Positions 55,293 to 64,000 of a stretch of 64,000 nt of DNA are shown piece after piece (the stretch's first letter is position 1; each line of letters begins with the position of its first letter). The notes beneath the pieces were generated by a model. It saw nothing but the letters and a program-made list of their open reading frames with translations, was not told the origin of the DNA and made no database searches. Origin of the DNA: Exiguobacterium sp. s193 (GTDB lineage: Bacteria; Bacillota; Bacilli; Exiguobacteriales; Exiguobacteriaceae); the NCBI RefSeq assembly GCF_018618755.1, contig NZ_JACSMR010000010.1, positions 62,001 through 126,000 on the forward strand, in the 5' to 3' direction. The position numbers and the translations under genes are program-made.

Positions 55293-55895
55293 TCAGTACT
55301 TCAACTGATTTGTTACCTTGCGTAGACGGTAGTACTTTGCAAGTCGAAATCCGACATAGAACGAATCCCATAAGAGTGGATAAGATGTCCGCTGATATAC
55401 ATTCCAGTAGCTGATGATGCGGCGCTCAATCCGTGTCATGTAAACATCATTTGCTTGTACAAAGGAACACAAATTTTCCTCAGACCACCTCTCTAAAATC
55501 GGCTCGATTCGTTCTAGAATTTCACTCACATATTCCCCAGTCAACTCAATTAGATAAAGCAACACCCAGTCTGTATCCGCCTGTTCTTCTTGTAATCGTT
55601 GAACATATTTCTCACGGATATAACCATTGTGATGGCGCGTATACAAACAATACAGTAGCCACCGTTGTTGTTTCGTCAATGTCTCGATTTTCACCTCTGG
55701 TACTTCATTCAAGTACACGCGAGACGGCAAATTCAACTTTTCTTGCCAATACGCGATTTCAATCGTTTCCCACGTCACCGGTCTAAACAATCGGTGTGGG
55801 AAGAGACGTCTCACAGCCTCCACGTCTACTGCACAGGATTGCGGAAACGCTTGGAGCCAGTTTGTTTTCATCTGCATATGTGTTTCACCACTCAT
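55293..55895 (-). CDS. hypothetical protein
   Basis: About 200 residues, soluble, rich in aromatic and charged residues (TWETIEIAYWQEKLN, QQRWLLYCLYTRHHNGYIREKY, ISYWNVYQRTSYPLLW). No family recognised. The first ATG (55895) touches the GAAGGA ribosome binding site, and ATG 55877 or 55871 may be the true start. Single gene, convergent with the small membrane protein and sharing its terminator. Confidence 0.55.
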   Translation of the reverse strand: MSGETHMQMKTNWLQAFPQSCAVDVEAVRRLFPHRLFRPVTWETIEIAYWQEKLNLPSRVYLNEVPEVKIETLTKQQRWLLYCLYTRHHNGYIREKYVQRLQEEQADTDWVLLYLIELTGEYVSEILERIEPILERWSEENLCSFVQANDVYMTRIERRIISYWNVYQRTSYPLLWDSFYVGFRLAKYYRLRKVTNQLKY

Positions 55896-55910
55896 TCCTT
55901 CGTGTTAGAT

Positions 55911-55946
55911 AATAAAAAAGTCATACTCCAACTGGAAGGAGTATGA
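55911..55946 (-). terminator. terminator of glmS
   Basis: AAGTCATACTCC/GGAGTATGACTT stem with a T run on the minus strand, about 12 bp past the glmS stop. Confidence 0.85.
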
Positions 55947-55957
55947 CTTGAATGTTT

Positions 55958-57754
55958 TTATTCAACTGTTACCGATTTCGCCAAGTTACGTGGTTTGTCG
56001 ACGTCGCAATCACGACCGAGTGCCGCATAGTACGAGATCAACTGAAGTGGTAAGACTGAAAGTAATGGTGACAAGAGCGGCTCGACTGACGGGATGACGA
56101 ATGCATCTGTCGGCAATTCGAGACCTTCTGAAGCGATGACACATGCGTTCGCGCCACGTGCGACGACTTCCTTGACGTTGCCTCGGTTATTGAGGTGAAC
56201 GTGTGGTTGTGTCACGAGGGCGATGACTGGTGTGTTGTCTTCAATCAAAGCGATTGGACCGTGTTTCAATTCGCCGCCAGCGTAACCTTCTGCTTGGATG
56301 TACGAAATTTCTTTGAGCTTGAGTGCCCCTTCCATTCCGACATACGCATCTTGACCGCGACCGATGAAGAACGCATTGCGTGATTCAGACAAGTATTCTG
56401 CAGCGATTTCCTGGAACCGTTCTTTTTGTGACATGACAGATTCCATTGCGCTTGAAATTTTACCGAGTTCTTTCATAAGATCGAAGTTGACGTCGACGCC
56501 TTTTGCTTGAGCCAAGTCAAACGCGAGGACCGCAAGAACAGCGATTTGCGCTGTGTATGCTTTTGTTGAGGCAACTGCGATTTCAGGACCGGCATGCAAC
56601 AAGAGTGTTGCATTCGCTTCACGTGACAGAGTAGATCCCGCGACGTTCGTGATTGTCAGTGCCGGGTGACCGAGTTTTTTCGCTTCGACGAGAACGGCAC
56701 GGCTATCCGCTGTTTCACCTGATTGTGAAAGGAAGAGGAAGAGTGGTTTCTCTGTCAAGAGTGGCATGTTGTAGCCGAATTCAGACGAGATATGAACTTC
56801 TGTCGGAATCCCCGCGATTTGCTCGATCAATTGTTTCCCGATCAAACCGGCATGGTAGCTTGTTCCGCAACCGATGATGTAGACACGGTCACGTCCGAGG
56901 ACTAAATCACGGACCGATTGATCGAGTGTGATGTCGCCAGCTTCGTTTTGGTATTTTTGAACGATGTTCCGGATGACGGCTGGTTGCTCGTCCATTTCTT
57001 TGAGCATGTAGTGCGCATACGTTCCTTTTTCGATATCAGATGCATCGATTTCAGCTGTATACGCTTCACGCTCTTGGACGTTTCCGTCTAAATCTTGGAT
57101 TGTGACACTGTCACGCGTCAAGATGATCATTTCGCCGTCATGTAACTCAACGAACTGATCCGTTACTTGAAGCATGGCCATTGCGTCAGACGCAACGACG
57201 TTGAACGTACCGTCTCCGAGACCAACGAGAAGTGGTGATTTATTTTTTGCGATATAAAGAACGTCTGGGTTTTCTGCATCGATCAATGCGAGCGCATACG
57301 AACCGTGGAGCATACGAAGTGTTTGGCGGAACGCTTCCGTAACATCACCTGTTGCGTCAAAGTTCTTTTCAATCATCTGAACGATGACTTCTGTATCCGT
57401 GTCGCTGAGTAAATCGACATTGAGTTCTGCTTTTAACTGCTCATCGTTTTCGATGACACCGTTATGCACGAGTGTGAAGCGTGATGATGCACTTTGGTGT
57501 GGGTGGGCGTTCGGAACACTTGGTACACCGTGTGTTGCCCAACGTGTGTGACCGATTCCTACTGTACCATCTGCATCTGCAGGGACGACTTCGCGTAGCG
57601 CAGCGATGCGACCGACTTCTTTGTGAACCTGTACGCCGTCATTGACGAACGCAAGACCTGCCGAGTCATAACCGCGGTACTCGAGTTTTTCGAGACCCTT
57701 TAGTAAAATTTCTTTCGTGTTAACTTCTCCGATCATACCTACGATTCCGCACAT
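55958..57754 (-). CDS. glmS: glutamine-fructose-6-phosphate aminotransferase
   Basis: 598 residues. Makes glucosamine-6-phosphate, the first step to UDP-GlcNAc and peptidoglycan. The start is set by the N-terminal nucleophile Cys after Met (MCGIVGMIG), with GGGAGAG upstream. Glutaminase domain in residues 1-240 ([19 protein letters not shown]). Two SIS domains follow ([22 protein letters not shown]), and the protein ends [13 protein letters not shown]. Controlled by the ribozyme in its leader. Confidence 0.97.
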   Translation of the reverse strand: MCGIVGMIGEVNTKEILLKGLEKLEYRGYDSAGLAFVNDGVQVHKEVGRIAALREVVPADADGTVGIGHTRWATHGVPSVPNAHPHQSASSRFTLVHNGVIENDEQLKAELNVDLLSDTDTEVIVQMIEKNFDATGDVTEAFRQTLRMLHGSYALALIDAENPDVLYIAKNKSPLLVGLGDGTFNVVASDAMAMLQVTDQFVELHDGEMIILTRDSVTIQDLDGNVQEREAYTAEIDASDIEKGTYAHYMLKEMDEQPAVIRNIVQKYQNEAGDITLDQSVRDLVLGRDRVYIIGCGTSYHAGLIGKQLIEQIAGIPTEVHISSEFGYNMPLLTEKPLFLFLSQSGETADSRAVLVEAKKLGHPALTITNVAGSTLSREANATLLLHAGPEIAVASTKAYTAQIAVLAVLAFDLAQAKGVDVNFDLMKELGKISSAMESVMSQKERFQEIAAEYLSESRNAFFIGRGQDAYVGMEGALKLKEISYIQAEGYAGGELKHGPIALIEDNTPVIALVTQPHVHLNNRGNVKEVVARGANACVIASEGLELPTDAFVIPSVEPLLSPLLSVLPLQLISYYAALGRDCDVDKPRNLAKSVTVE

Positions 57755-57784
57755 ATTGATTCTCTCCCATATCAAGTATTTCCC

Positions 57785-57970
57785 TGAAGAGGAAACGGCT
57801 CTTGTCGAGAGCTATCAGCACGTACTTGTTTGTCTGTCTAATCACTTAGACGATTTCAAGTACGTTTACGGTACTGATAAGGTACCGGGAGGCATCCGCC
57901 GAATGATTCGATAAACCTCCACCTCGTCAGCTGCCTATCACATAGTCAGCCCTGGCGCTTCTATTTCTGT
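57785..57970 (-). ncRNA. glmS ribozyme-riboswitch
   Basis: Minus-strand leader of glmS. It contains the conserved core: AGCGCC at the 5' end, then GACGAGGTGGAGGTTTATCG and CGGCGGATGCCTCCCGG, all as in the Bacillus subtilis ribozyme, followed by two further hairpins before the glmS ribosome binding site. Self-cleavage is expected between A57959 and G57958 when glucosamine-6-phosphate binds, which destabilises the mRNA. Confidence 0.95.
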
Positions 57971-57997
57971 CCGACTCCGTTTCTGTCCGACTTTACA

Positions 57998-58026
57998 ATC
58001 ATACGAACTTTAATTGGAAAAAGCAA
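57998..58026 (-). promoter_or_regulatory. promoter of glmS
   Basis: Minus strand TTGCTT (58026-58021), 17-bp spacer, TATGAT (58003-57998). This places the start about 30 bases before the ribozyme cleavage site. Confidence 0.6.
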
Positions 58027-58137
58027 GGAAGGTAACGTATTTGTAACTATTCCCGATATCTTTCTAAACAATACCTCTAATACCTAGATTTTGTAAAAAA
58101 GAATCGTTCTTCTTTATATTATTTGTCCACCTTCGAA
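58027..58137. other. gene-free stretch between glmS promoter and repeats
   Basis: Part of the 750-bp gap between glmS and glmM. Apart from the ribozyme, promoter, two structured repeats and the glmM terminator listed separately, nothing is recognised here. Confidence 0.5.
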
Positions 58138-58274
58138 CGAATCCGTGTCCCTGTCCGACTTCTACAGGAAAAGGAAGCTTTGCTTCCGACAGGAACAGAC
58201 GAGACCCGGTCAGCAACAAGCTGACCTCGGCTTGCGTTCCGCCTGAGAAAAGCGGGCAGAGGACAACGGGTTCG
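58138..58274 (+). repeat. structured intergenic repeat, copy B
   Basis: 137 bp. Outer stem CGAATCCG-TGTCC against GGACAACGGGTTCG; hairpin 1 GGAAGC/GCTTCC; hairpin 2 GGTCAGC/GCTGACC. Conserved blocks GACTTCTACAGGAAAAGG, AGACGAGACCC and CGGCTTGCG. Copy C starts exactly 180 bp later. Confidence 0.75.
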
Positions 58275-58317
58275 ATATGAACACTATCCCCACTCCAGAC
58301 CCACGCTATTTCTGAAA

Positions 58318-58454
58318 CGAACCCGCGTCCCTGTCCGACTTCTACAGGAAAAGGAAGCTCCGCTTCCGACAGGAACAGGCGAGACCCGGTCAGCCCCAAG
58401 CTGACCGCGGCTTGCGTTCCGCCTGAGAAAAGCGGGTAGAGGACAACGGGTTCG
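58318..58454 (+). repeat. structured intergenic repeat, copy C
   Basis: 137 bp, about 93-95 percent identical to copy B by eye. The outer stem is CGAACCCGCGTCC here, and both hairpin stems are intact, with the differences concentrated in loops and outer-stem positions. Confidence 0.75.
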
Positions 58455-58489
58455 TGCTATTTCCCCTCCCTAACATTCCTCCCGTACAC

Positions 58490-58523
58490 AAAAAAAAGGA
58501 GCAGCACGAAGCTACTCCTTTTC
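58490..58523 (-). terminator. terminator of glmM
   Basis: GGAGTAGC/GCTGCTCC stem (one G-T pair) with a long T run on the minus strand. Confidence 0.8.
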
Positions 58524-58529
58524 GTTGAC

Positions 58530-59885
58530 TCAGTTTTCTTGTAACGCGTAATTTTCACGCACGACGTTCGCAATCCGTTCGACGTACATGTCACATGCTT
58601 CTTGCGACTCTGCTTCCGCCATGACACGGACGAGTGGTTCTGTTCCAGATGCACGAACGAGAATCCGACCGTTCCCAGCCATTTCCGCTTCGACTTCCGC
58701 AATGATGGCTTGAACAGCAGGGCCGTTCATCGCCCCATTCTTATCCGACACCCGAATGTTGACGAGACGTTGCGGGAAGATCGGCATCTCGGCTGCGAGT
58801 TCCGATAACTTCTTGCCTGTCGCCTTCATGATTTGGAGCAACTGAACGCCAGACAACATGCCGTCGCCTGTCGTCGAGTAATCCATGAAGATGATATGAC
58901 CAGACTGTTCGCCACCGAGCGTGTAGTCGTTTTTACGCATTTCTTCGACGACATAACGGTCACCGACTGCTGTTTGTAAGGCCGTCATACCGTGTTCTGC
59001 GACCGTTTTATGGAAGCCGAGGTTACTCATGACTGTTGCGACAATCGTGTTATCTTTCAAACGACCGATTTCGTTCAAGTATTTTCCGCAGATGAACATG
59101 ATTTTATCGCCATCGACGATATCGCCGTTCTCATCGACTGCAATCAAACGATCGCCGTCACCATCGAACGAGAGACCGACGTCGGCACTTTTCTCTTTGA
59201 CGAATGCTGCGAGGTGCTCCGGATGTGTTGACCCGACACCATCATTGATGTTCAAGCCGTTTGGTGTTGTACCGATTGTTGAGACTTCTGCTTCGAGGTC
59301 ACCGAACAAACGTGGTGCAAGGCTTGATGTCGCTCCGTGCGCGCCATCGATTGCGACATGAATCCCTGAGAAATCTTCATCCGATGTTTGACGGAGCATA
59401 TGGAGGTATTTTTGCGCGCCTTCATAATAATCGTGAACGAAACCAAGCTCTTTCCCGGATGGTCGTGGGAGTGTGTCTTCTGCTTCGTCGAGCAATGCTT
59501 CGATTTCAAGTTCTGTTGCGTCATTGAGCTTAAAGCCGTCTGTTCCGAAGAACTTGATGCCGTTGTCTTCGACCGGGTTGTGTGATGCTGAGATCATGAC
59601 GCCCGCCGTCGCATCCATCGTTTTCGTCAAGTACGCGACACCTGGTGTCGAGATGACACCGAGACGCATGACTTCCGCTCCGATTGATAACAATCCTGCG
59701 ATCATCGCGTTCTCGAGCATTTGACCCGAGACACGTGTATCGCGTCCGATTAAGACTTTCGGACGTGTGCTCTCATGTTTCGTCAACACGTACCCGCCAA
59801 TCCGTCCAAGACGGTAAGCGAGTTCCGGTGTCAATTCTACGTTTGCGACGCCGCGTACGCCGTCAGTTCCAAAATACTTACCCAT
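58530..59885 (-). CDS. glmM: phosphoglucosamine mutase
   Basis: 451 residues. Converts glucosamine-6-phosphate to glucosamine-1-phosphate. Catalytic phosphoserine Ser101 in [13 protein letters not shown], magnesium site [13 protein letters not shown], sugar loop [10 protein letters not shown] and phosphate-binding [12 protein letters not shown] near the C terminus. Starts [12 protein letters not shown]. Follows cdaR on the same strand, the usual cdaA-cdaR-glmM order in Firmicutes. Confidence 0.97.
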   Translation of the reverse strand: MGKYFGTDGVRGVANVELTPELAYRLGRIGGYVLTKHESTRPKVLIGRDTRVSGQMLENAMIAGLLSIGAEVMRLGVISTPGVAYLTKTMDATAGVMISASHNPVEDNGIKFFGTDGFKLNDATELEIEALLDEAEDTLPRPSGKELGFVHDYYEGAQKYLHMLRQTSDEDFSGIHVAIDGAHGATSSLAPRLFGDLEAEVSTIGTTPNGLNINDGVGSTHPEHLAAFVKEKSADVGLSFDGDGDRLIAVDENGDIVDGDKIMFICGKYLNEIGRLKDNTIVATVMSNLGFHKTVAEHGMTALQTAVGDRYVVEEMRKNDYTLGGEQSGHIIFMDYSTTGDGMLSGVQLLQIMKATGKKLSELAAEMPIFPQRLVNIRVSDKNGAMNGPAVQAIIAEVEAEMAGNGRILVRASGTEPLVRVMAEAESQEACDMYVERIANVVRENYALQEN

Positions 59886-59914
59886 GTGCTATTTCCTCAT
59901 TTCACTGATTGGTT

Positions 59915-61201
59915 TTAATTCGCCTGTACCGATGTCCGGGGAATCGTCTTTAAGGTGACGTCCATATTATCCGGCCGTAAGACATCAAATGCTTTAGATG
60001 TCTGATACGAAATCGATAAGCCGTGTGTGCCTTCTTTTAATCCTGTCACGTCGATGACGGCCTTGATGTCCGTCGTATCGATGGAAGCAAGATCTGCTTC
60101 ACTGCCGCGTACGACAAGGTCGATCGTCTTTGCGTAGTCGACCGTATACTTCGACTCGTCAAATCCGTTTAACGTGACTGGGACGCCCGTGATCGTCTTC
60201 TCTGCCCGATCCTCGACCGTTTCCGTCGTCGATTTAGCATTTGTCTTCTCGATGACGATGCTGACCGTGATGGATGTCGGCTCCATCGCCGTGACATTAT
60301 CCGGTTCGATGAGTTTCACGGTCTTATCCGTCGTCTCTGTCAATCCTTTCAGCGAGATCGCTGCTGTATCGACGGAACCGATCCGTGTCAATTCTTCCTT
60401 TGTCCCGTAAAGACGTGCTTCCGTGACGACAGGGACGATTTTGACGACGTTGTAGCCTTTTTTGACCGTATCTTTCGTTTTCACATTGATTGGGACCGTC
60501 TTACTTTCCTTATAGACCGGAACCGTTACTTCAAGTTGTTCCGGATCGTACGTCGCGCTGATGGCATTTCCGTTCGCATCCGTCGCCTTGACGTTAAAGG
60601 ATTCCTTAAACGTCGATGCCCGGCCCGTGACATCAATCGGAACTTGGATCGCTGTGATTGCTTGAAGCTTTTCCGCTCCGCCCGTCACGGAAACGGTTTG
60701 TTGGTTCGGTTGTGCTTCACCGACGACATAACCTTCGGCGATTTTATTTTTATTGAGCAAGGCAACTTGAACAGGGACTTCCTTTGTGACTTTTTTATCG
60801 ATGAAGACTTCGACCGTCTCCTGTTTTGGTGTCACTTCGACATCTTTCCCAAACCCCGTCGCCGTCACGCGAACGCGGTGGTATCCCGGGTCGAGTCCGT
60901 TCAAATCAAGCGATAACCCGAAGTCTTTGACGAGCCGTAACATCGTCAGACTGCTCGACGGTCCTTTGACCGTCGTTTCGATTGTATCTGGAATATTATA
61001 GGCGACCCACTGCGATTCATCATAATTCACTGTGACCGGTACGTCAAACGTCGTCGAGCCCTGACCCGCAATCGGCAACAGACTCGCAGCATCGCTTTTC
61101 CCGGTCGAATTCGAGCCTGCGACCATCAAATACAGCATGACGGCAAGCATGACCGCAACGATTCGTAAAAACCAGCGTTCATTGAACCATTTTTCGAACA
61201 T
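59915..61201 (-). CDS. cdaR: CdaA regulatory protein CdaR (YbbR domain protein)
   Basis: 428 residues. One N-terminal membrane segment (FLRIVAVMLAVMLYLMVAGS), then an extracytoplasmic chain of about four YbbR repeats (VPVTVNYDESQWVAYNIP, VPVQVALLNKNKIAEGYVVG, VPINVKTKDTVKKGYNVV, VPVTLNGFDESKYTVDYA). Known to bind and modulate the diadenylate cyclase CdaA. Its ATG shares one base with the cdaA stop codon. Confidence 0.95.
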   Translation of the reverse strand: MFEKWFNERWFLRIVAVMLAVMLYLMVAGSNSTGKSDAASLLPIAGQGSTTFDVPVTVNYDESQWVAYNIPDTIETTVKGPSSSLTMLRLVKDFGLSLDLNGLDPGYHRVRVTATGFGKDVEVTPKQETVEVFIDKKVTKEVPVQVALLNKNKIAEGYVVGEAQPNQQTVSVTGGAEKLQAITAIQVPIDVTGRASTFKESFNVKATDANGNAISATYDPEQLEVTVPVYKESKTVPINVKTKDTVKKGYNVVKIVPVVTEARLYGTKEELTRIGSVDTAAISLKGLTETTDKTVKLIEPDNVTAMEPTSITVSIVIEKTNAKSTTETVEDRAEKTITGVPVTLNGFDESKYTVDYAKTIDLVVRGSEADLASIDTTDIKAVIDVTGLKEGTHGLSISYQTSKAFDVLRPDNMDVTLKTIPRTSVQAN

Positions 61202-62061
61202 TATTTTTTCGCCCCCATCCAGTTAAAGAAGGACGTACTCGCCGGTTCGACTTTAACAATCGTCTCCAGTAACTTCGCCCGAAGCGAGTCTTCGTCGAGT
61301 TCCCGGTAGAGACGACCGTTGATCGCGAGCGATACGCCACCCGTTTCTTCCGATACGACGAGCGTAACGCTATCTGTGACTTCACTGACACCAATCGCAG
61401 CTCGGTGACGTGTGCCGAGGTCTTTTGAGATATGGGCACTTTCCGAGAGCGGTAAATAACAAGCCGCTGCCGCAAGCTTCCCTTGCTGGACGATCACCGC
61501 CCCATCATGTAACGGCGTGTTCGGAATGAACAGGTTGATCAAGAGCTGGCTCGTGATTTGAGAACCAAGCGGAATTCCGGTTTCGACATATTCACTGAGA
61601 CCTGTTTCTCGTTCGAGTGTGATCAGTGCACCAATTCGGCGCTTTGACATGTATTGTGCCGATGAGACGAGCGCATCGACGATTCGGACTTGTTCATCTT
61701 CGTCACTGATTGCACTACGTGAGAAGAATTTACTCGTTCGCCCAAGGTGTTCTAATCCTCGCCGGAGCTCCGGTTGGAAGATGATGATGATCCCGAGTAA
61801 TCCATAGGTGATGATTTGATTCAATAAAAACTGTAAGGTCTTCAGTCCGAAGAAGCCGCTCAAAAACCAGCTGATCAGAATGACCGAAATCCCTTTAATC
61901 AATTGAACCGCCTTTGTGCCTTTGACGATAATCATCAGACGGTAGATGACGAATGTCACGACCGCGATATCAAGCACGTCGTTAATATAATCGTACCAGT
62001 GTACGTTTTCTCCCAGTTTCAACATTTGAAATTGAAGTGGTTGCCAGTTGAAGTAATTCAC
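61201..62061 (-). CDS. cdaA: diadenylate cyclase CdaA
   Basis: 286 residues. Makes c-di-AMP from two ATP. Three membrane segments in residues 1-85, then the DAC domain with the catalytic motifs LHDGAVIV and GTRHRAAIG. GTG 62061 has AGGGGG eight bases upstream; TTG 62064 is the alternative. An extended -10 box (TGCTATAAT) upstream suggests its own promoter besides read-through from sigW-rsiW. Confidence 0.95.
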   Translation of the reverse strand: MNYFNWQPLQFQMLKLGENVHWYDYINDVLDIAVVTFVIYRLMIIVKGTKAVQLIKGISVILISWFLSGFFGLKTLQFLLNQIITYGLLGIIIIFQPELRRGLEHLGRTSKFFSRSAISDEDEQVRIVDALVSSAQYMSKRRIGALITLERETGLSEYVETGIPLGSQITSQLLINLFIPNTPLHDGAVIVQQGKLAAAACYLPLSESAHISKDLGTRHRAAIGVSEVTDSVTLVVSEETGGVSLAINGRLYRELDEDSLRAKLLETIVKVEPASTSFFNWMGAKK

Positions 62062-62100
62062 CAACCGTGCCCCCTATCTCATCTAATTTAAACAGCTTTC

Positions 62101-62134
62101 ATTATAGCATAAAGGGACGAGTTAGACTCGTCCC
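62101..62134 (-). promoter_or_regulatory. extended -10 promoter of cdaA and upstream hairpin
   Basis: Minus strand TGCTATAAT at 62109-62101. Directly upstream is the perfect hairpin GGGACGAGT-TAG-ACTCGTCCC (62114-62134), which has only a short T tract and may be a weak terminator of rsiW. Confidence 0.5.
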
Positions 62135-62140
62135 AACTGA

Positions 62141-62755
62141 TTAATCAAAGATTCGTTTAATTCCGTACCAGACGCGTTCGAACAACTGGTCAATCTCTTT
62201 GATTTCTCCCGTCACGTTTCCGGCACTTGCCGTATACGCCGTTCCGTCAACGGTCATGACGTCTCCATTGACTTTGCCTTCGATTCGGACATTTCCGCCT
62301 TCGACGTATAAATCTTGGTTGACCGTCACGCCTTTTGGAACAACGACTTCTCCATTTTCAGCGACGATGCCGGGAATGTTCGTATACGACAAGTCTTTAT
62401 CTTCTTGCGTCATATAACCACCGAGGCTCCCGACCGACAATAACATGAAAATCGACGCGGCGGCGAGAAGCGGATACTGTTTCATCTTCCCTCCAAAACG
62501 AGAAGGTTTACGAAGCGGTGTCACATTCGATGTGTCCACCTGTTCAGGCAGTTGTGCCAGCACGCGGGAGGTAAAATCTGCCGATAACTTCGGCTTAGGA
62601 AGCGTGCGTAACTGTGCATCGAGGAGTCGATACTCTTCGAAGTCGTCCATCGCATTCGCCTCCCGTAACTCCGCTTCGAGTTGCTTAAAATCTTCTGGAG
62701 GTTGGTTGTGATCTAAATAATCTTGGATGCGCTCGTTTACGTGTTCTCGTGTCAT
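62141..62755 (-). CDS. rsiW: anti-sigma-W factor RsiW, lacking zinc-ligand cysteines
   Basis: 204 residues. Cytoplasmic N-terminal anti-sigma region, one membrane segment at about 94-112 (YPLLAAASIFMLLSVGSLGG), and an extracytoplasmic tail NVRIEGKVNGDVMTVDG. The tail and LSADFTSRVLAQLP align with Bacillus RsiW. The usual zinc-binding HX3CX2C is absent: the region reads KQLEAELREANAMDDFEE, and the whole protein has no Cys. Lies 16 bp after sigW. Expected to be cut by membrane proteases under envelope stress. Confidence 0.85.
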   Translation of the reverse strand: MTREHVNERIQDYLDHNQPPEDFKQLEAELREANAMDDFEEYRLLDAQLRTLPKPKLSADFTSRVLAQLPEQVDTSNVTPLRKPSRFGGKMKQYPLLAAASIFMLLSVGSLGGYMTQEDKDLSYTNIPGIVAENGEVVVPKGVTVNQDLYVEGGNVRIEGKVNGDVMTVDGTAYTASAGNVTGEIKEIDQLFERVWYGIKRIFD

Positions 62756-62771
62756 GGTGAGATCCTCCTTC

Positions 62772-63335
62772 TCACCGTGTACCGAAGTGCTTCTTCAGCG
62801 CTTCTCGCCCACGGTGAATTCTAGTTTTGACTGTGGCGACAGGTAGGTCGATCATTTCACTGATTTCCTTTAATGAAAGATCTTCAATATATTTCAAGAC
62901 AAGTGGAATCCGGTATTTTTCAGGTAAGGCCGCAATCGCGTCACCGACTGCACTCCGTTGTTCGGAATCGACGACTTGATCCTCCGGTAATTGCTCCTTA
63001 CTTTCAAGCTGGGAATAAAGCGTCAGTCCTTCAGTGCCCGACATCTCGGCATCAAGAGAATAGTCCGGACGTTTCTTCCGTAAGCGGTCGATTGAGACAT
63101 TTGTGACGATGCGATACAGCCACGTACGGAACTTCCATTGTGCATTATACGATTCAATCTTTGTAAATACGCGAATAAAGGCTTCTTGCGTGGCATCCTC
63201 TGCTTCCATCCGATCACGTAATACACGGAAGGCGACTAAAAATGCTCCTTCTTTATATAGATCAACAAGTGCCGCAAATGCATCACGGTCGCCTTGCTTC
63301 ACTCGCTCAATCAAGCGTAGTGTTGTTTCTTCCAC
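62772..63335 (-). CDS. sigW: ECF RNA polymerase sigma factor SigW
   Basis: 187 residues. Region 2: RDRMEAEDATQEAFIRVFTK and WKFRTWLYRIVTNVSIDRLR. Region 4: LPEKYRIPLVLKYIEDLSLK, EISEMIDLPVATVKTRIHRG, REALKKHF. Directs genes for envelope and antimicrobial stress. It starts at GTG 63335 behind GGGGGG. Preceded by a perfect sigma-W-type promoter, so it is autoregulated, and followed by its anti-sigma factor. Confidence 0.95.
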   Translation of the reverse strand: MEETTLRLIERVKQGDRDAFAALVDLYKEGAFLVAFRVLRDRMEAEDATQEAFIRVFTKIESYNAQWKFRTWLYRIVTNVSIDRLRKKRPDYSLDAEMSGTEGLTLYSQLESKEQLPEDQVVDSEQRSAVGDAIAALPEKYRIPLVLKYIEDLSLKEISEMIDLPVATVKTRIHRGREALKKHFGTR

Positions 63336-63369
63336 TTCAAATACCCCCCGCTCTATGCGGTCAATCTCT

Positions 63370-63397
63370 TATACGGAGTCGACCGATAAATGTTTCA
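63370..63397 (-). promoter_or_regulatory. autoregulatory sigma-W promoter
   Basis: Minus strand TGAAAC (63397-63392), exactly 16 bp, CGTATA (63375-63370), a full match to the known TGAAAC-N16-CGTA consensus, about 30 bp before sigW. Confidence 0.9.
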
Positions 63398-63412
63398 TCT
63401 CAATTTAAATTG

Positions 63413-63453
63413 TAACAAAAAAAACTTGAACCCCGATGAAAAGAGTTCAAGTT
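63413..63453 (-). terminator. terminator of rocF
   Basis: AACTTGAAC/GTTCAAGTT with eight T on the minus strand, just past the arginase stop. Confidence 0.85.
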
Positions 63454-63460
63454 CTATCCA

Positions 63461-64000
63461 TTATTTTACTAAATGTTGGTTTTTCATCGCCTGAAGTAAG
63501 TTTCCGATCAAGCTGTTCGCAAGAATTGCCGTTCCGTTTCCCTCTTCTAACAGCGGATTGACTTCGACGAACTCAGCTGCGATAAACTCATCGTGTGCCG
63601 CACAGTGATTCAAAACAATCTGCGCGTCTTCTAGCATCACTCCGTCCGCGACACGCGTTCCAGTTCCTTCGACTAAACTTGGGTCAAGACCATCCATATC
63701 GAAGCTTAAATAAAAGGCATCCGTCGTTTCCTTTAGATACGCGATCGCTTCTTCCATGATCGCTTCCATCCCCCGTGTCCGAATCGCTTCCATGTCATAG
63801 ACCCGAATGCCGAGACGGTCAATCAATTCTTGTTCACCTGGATCGACGTCACGTAAGCCGATGAACACGAGGTGTTCCGGTTGTAATTTGACGTCCGTCC
63901 CCCCGATTTCTGTCAAACGCGCGTGCCCTTCCCCAAGAGCAACAGCGAGTGGCATTCCATGAATGTTACCTGACGGTGATGTCTCCGGTGTATTCAAATC
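63461..64000 (-). CDS. rocF: arginase, 5' part outside window
   Basis: C-terminal 180 residues; the frame is open to the window edge. Hydrolyses arginine to ornithine and urea with two manganese ions. Seen: NTPETSPSGNIHGMPLA (substrate loop), FYLSFDMDGLDPSLVEGTGT (the DMDGLDP metal ligands), and EFVEVNPLLEEGNGTAILA near the C terminus. Own terminator; no neighbour on the upstream side is visible. Confidence 0.93.
   Translation of the reverse strand, partial: DLNTPETSPSGNIHGMPLAVALGEGHARLTEIGGTDVKLQPEHLVFIGLRDVDPGEQELIDRLGIRVYDMEAIRTRGMEAIMEEAIAYLKETTDAFYLSFDMDGLDPSLVEGTGTRVADGVMLEDAQIVLNHCAAHDEFIAAEFVEVNPLLEEGNGTAILANSLIGNLLQAMKNQHLVK

Overview
The window looks like a chromosome segment of a low-GC Gram-positive bacterium, most likely Exiguobacterium or a close relative in Bacilli. 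The evidence is a glmS ribozyme in front of glmS, the sigW-rsiW-cdaA-cdaR-glmM-glmS order, cydDC, a kynurenine operon, teichoic-acid type enzymes and Bacillus-like GGAGG ribosome binding sites. No rRNA, tRNA, insertion sequence or prophage was seen. The genus is inferred from memory of gene content and order, not from a search.

Layout. 1-2,570: end of a CDP-glycerol glycerophosphotransferase gene and a membrane acyltransferase. 2,700-4,050: a DHA1-type efflux pump with its own promoter and terminator. 4,130-9,585: a TetR regulator divergent from kynU-permease-kynA-kynB, which degrades tryptophan to anthranilate. 9,786-18,602: hydrolase, membrane protein, cydDC with a Rex-like site, an Rrf2/SnoaL pair, a zinc metallopeptidase and a chemoreceptor. 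18,781-30,706: a surface-polysaccharide locus with a 1,488-residue GT-C-like membrane protein, three glycosyltransferases, a flippase, ManC and ManA. This locus also holds two receiver-like modules: one is fused to a glycosyltransferase, and the other is a stand-alone pseudo-receiver with Glu in place of the phosphoacceptor Asp. 30,944-39,495: peroxiredoxin-like protein, GTPase, tandem lipoproteins, acetyltransferase, HAD phosphatase, a YdcZ/Crp/YdcZ operon, PhnA-like protein, PPK2 and a renalase-like oxidoreductase.

39,649-54,098 is a complete type I-C CRISPR-Cas locus. The operon reads leftward as cas3-cas5c-cas8c-cas7-cas4-cas1-cas2. It is followed by a leader of about 120 bp and an array of 99 repeats and 98 spacers (counted by hand). 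There is no cas6; Cas5c keeps the processing residues. An ideal ribosome binding site inside cas8c predicts a separate Cas11c small subunit. The leader, and so the newest spacers, lies at the right end near 46,160.

54,356-64,000: isochorismatase-like hydrolase, a 60-residue membrane protein, an orphan protein, then the cell-wall and c-di-AMP block. That block holds glmS with its ribozyme, glmM, cdaR, cdaA, rsiW and sigW, with an autoregulatory sigma-W promoter, and it ends in a partial arginase gene. GlmS and GlmM supply aminosugar precursors, CdaA makes c-di-AMP, and SigW answers envelope stress. Three copies of a structured intergenic repeat (9.6 kb, 58.1 kb, 58.3 kb) have hairpins that covary between copies. 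All assignments come from reading the sequence; no database search was run.
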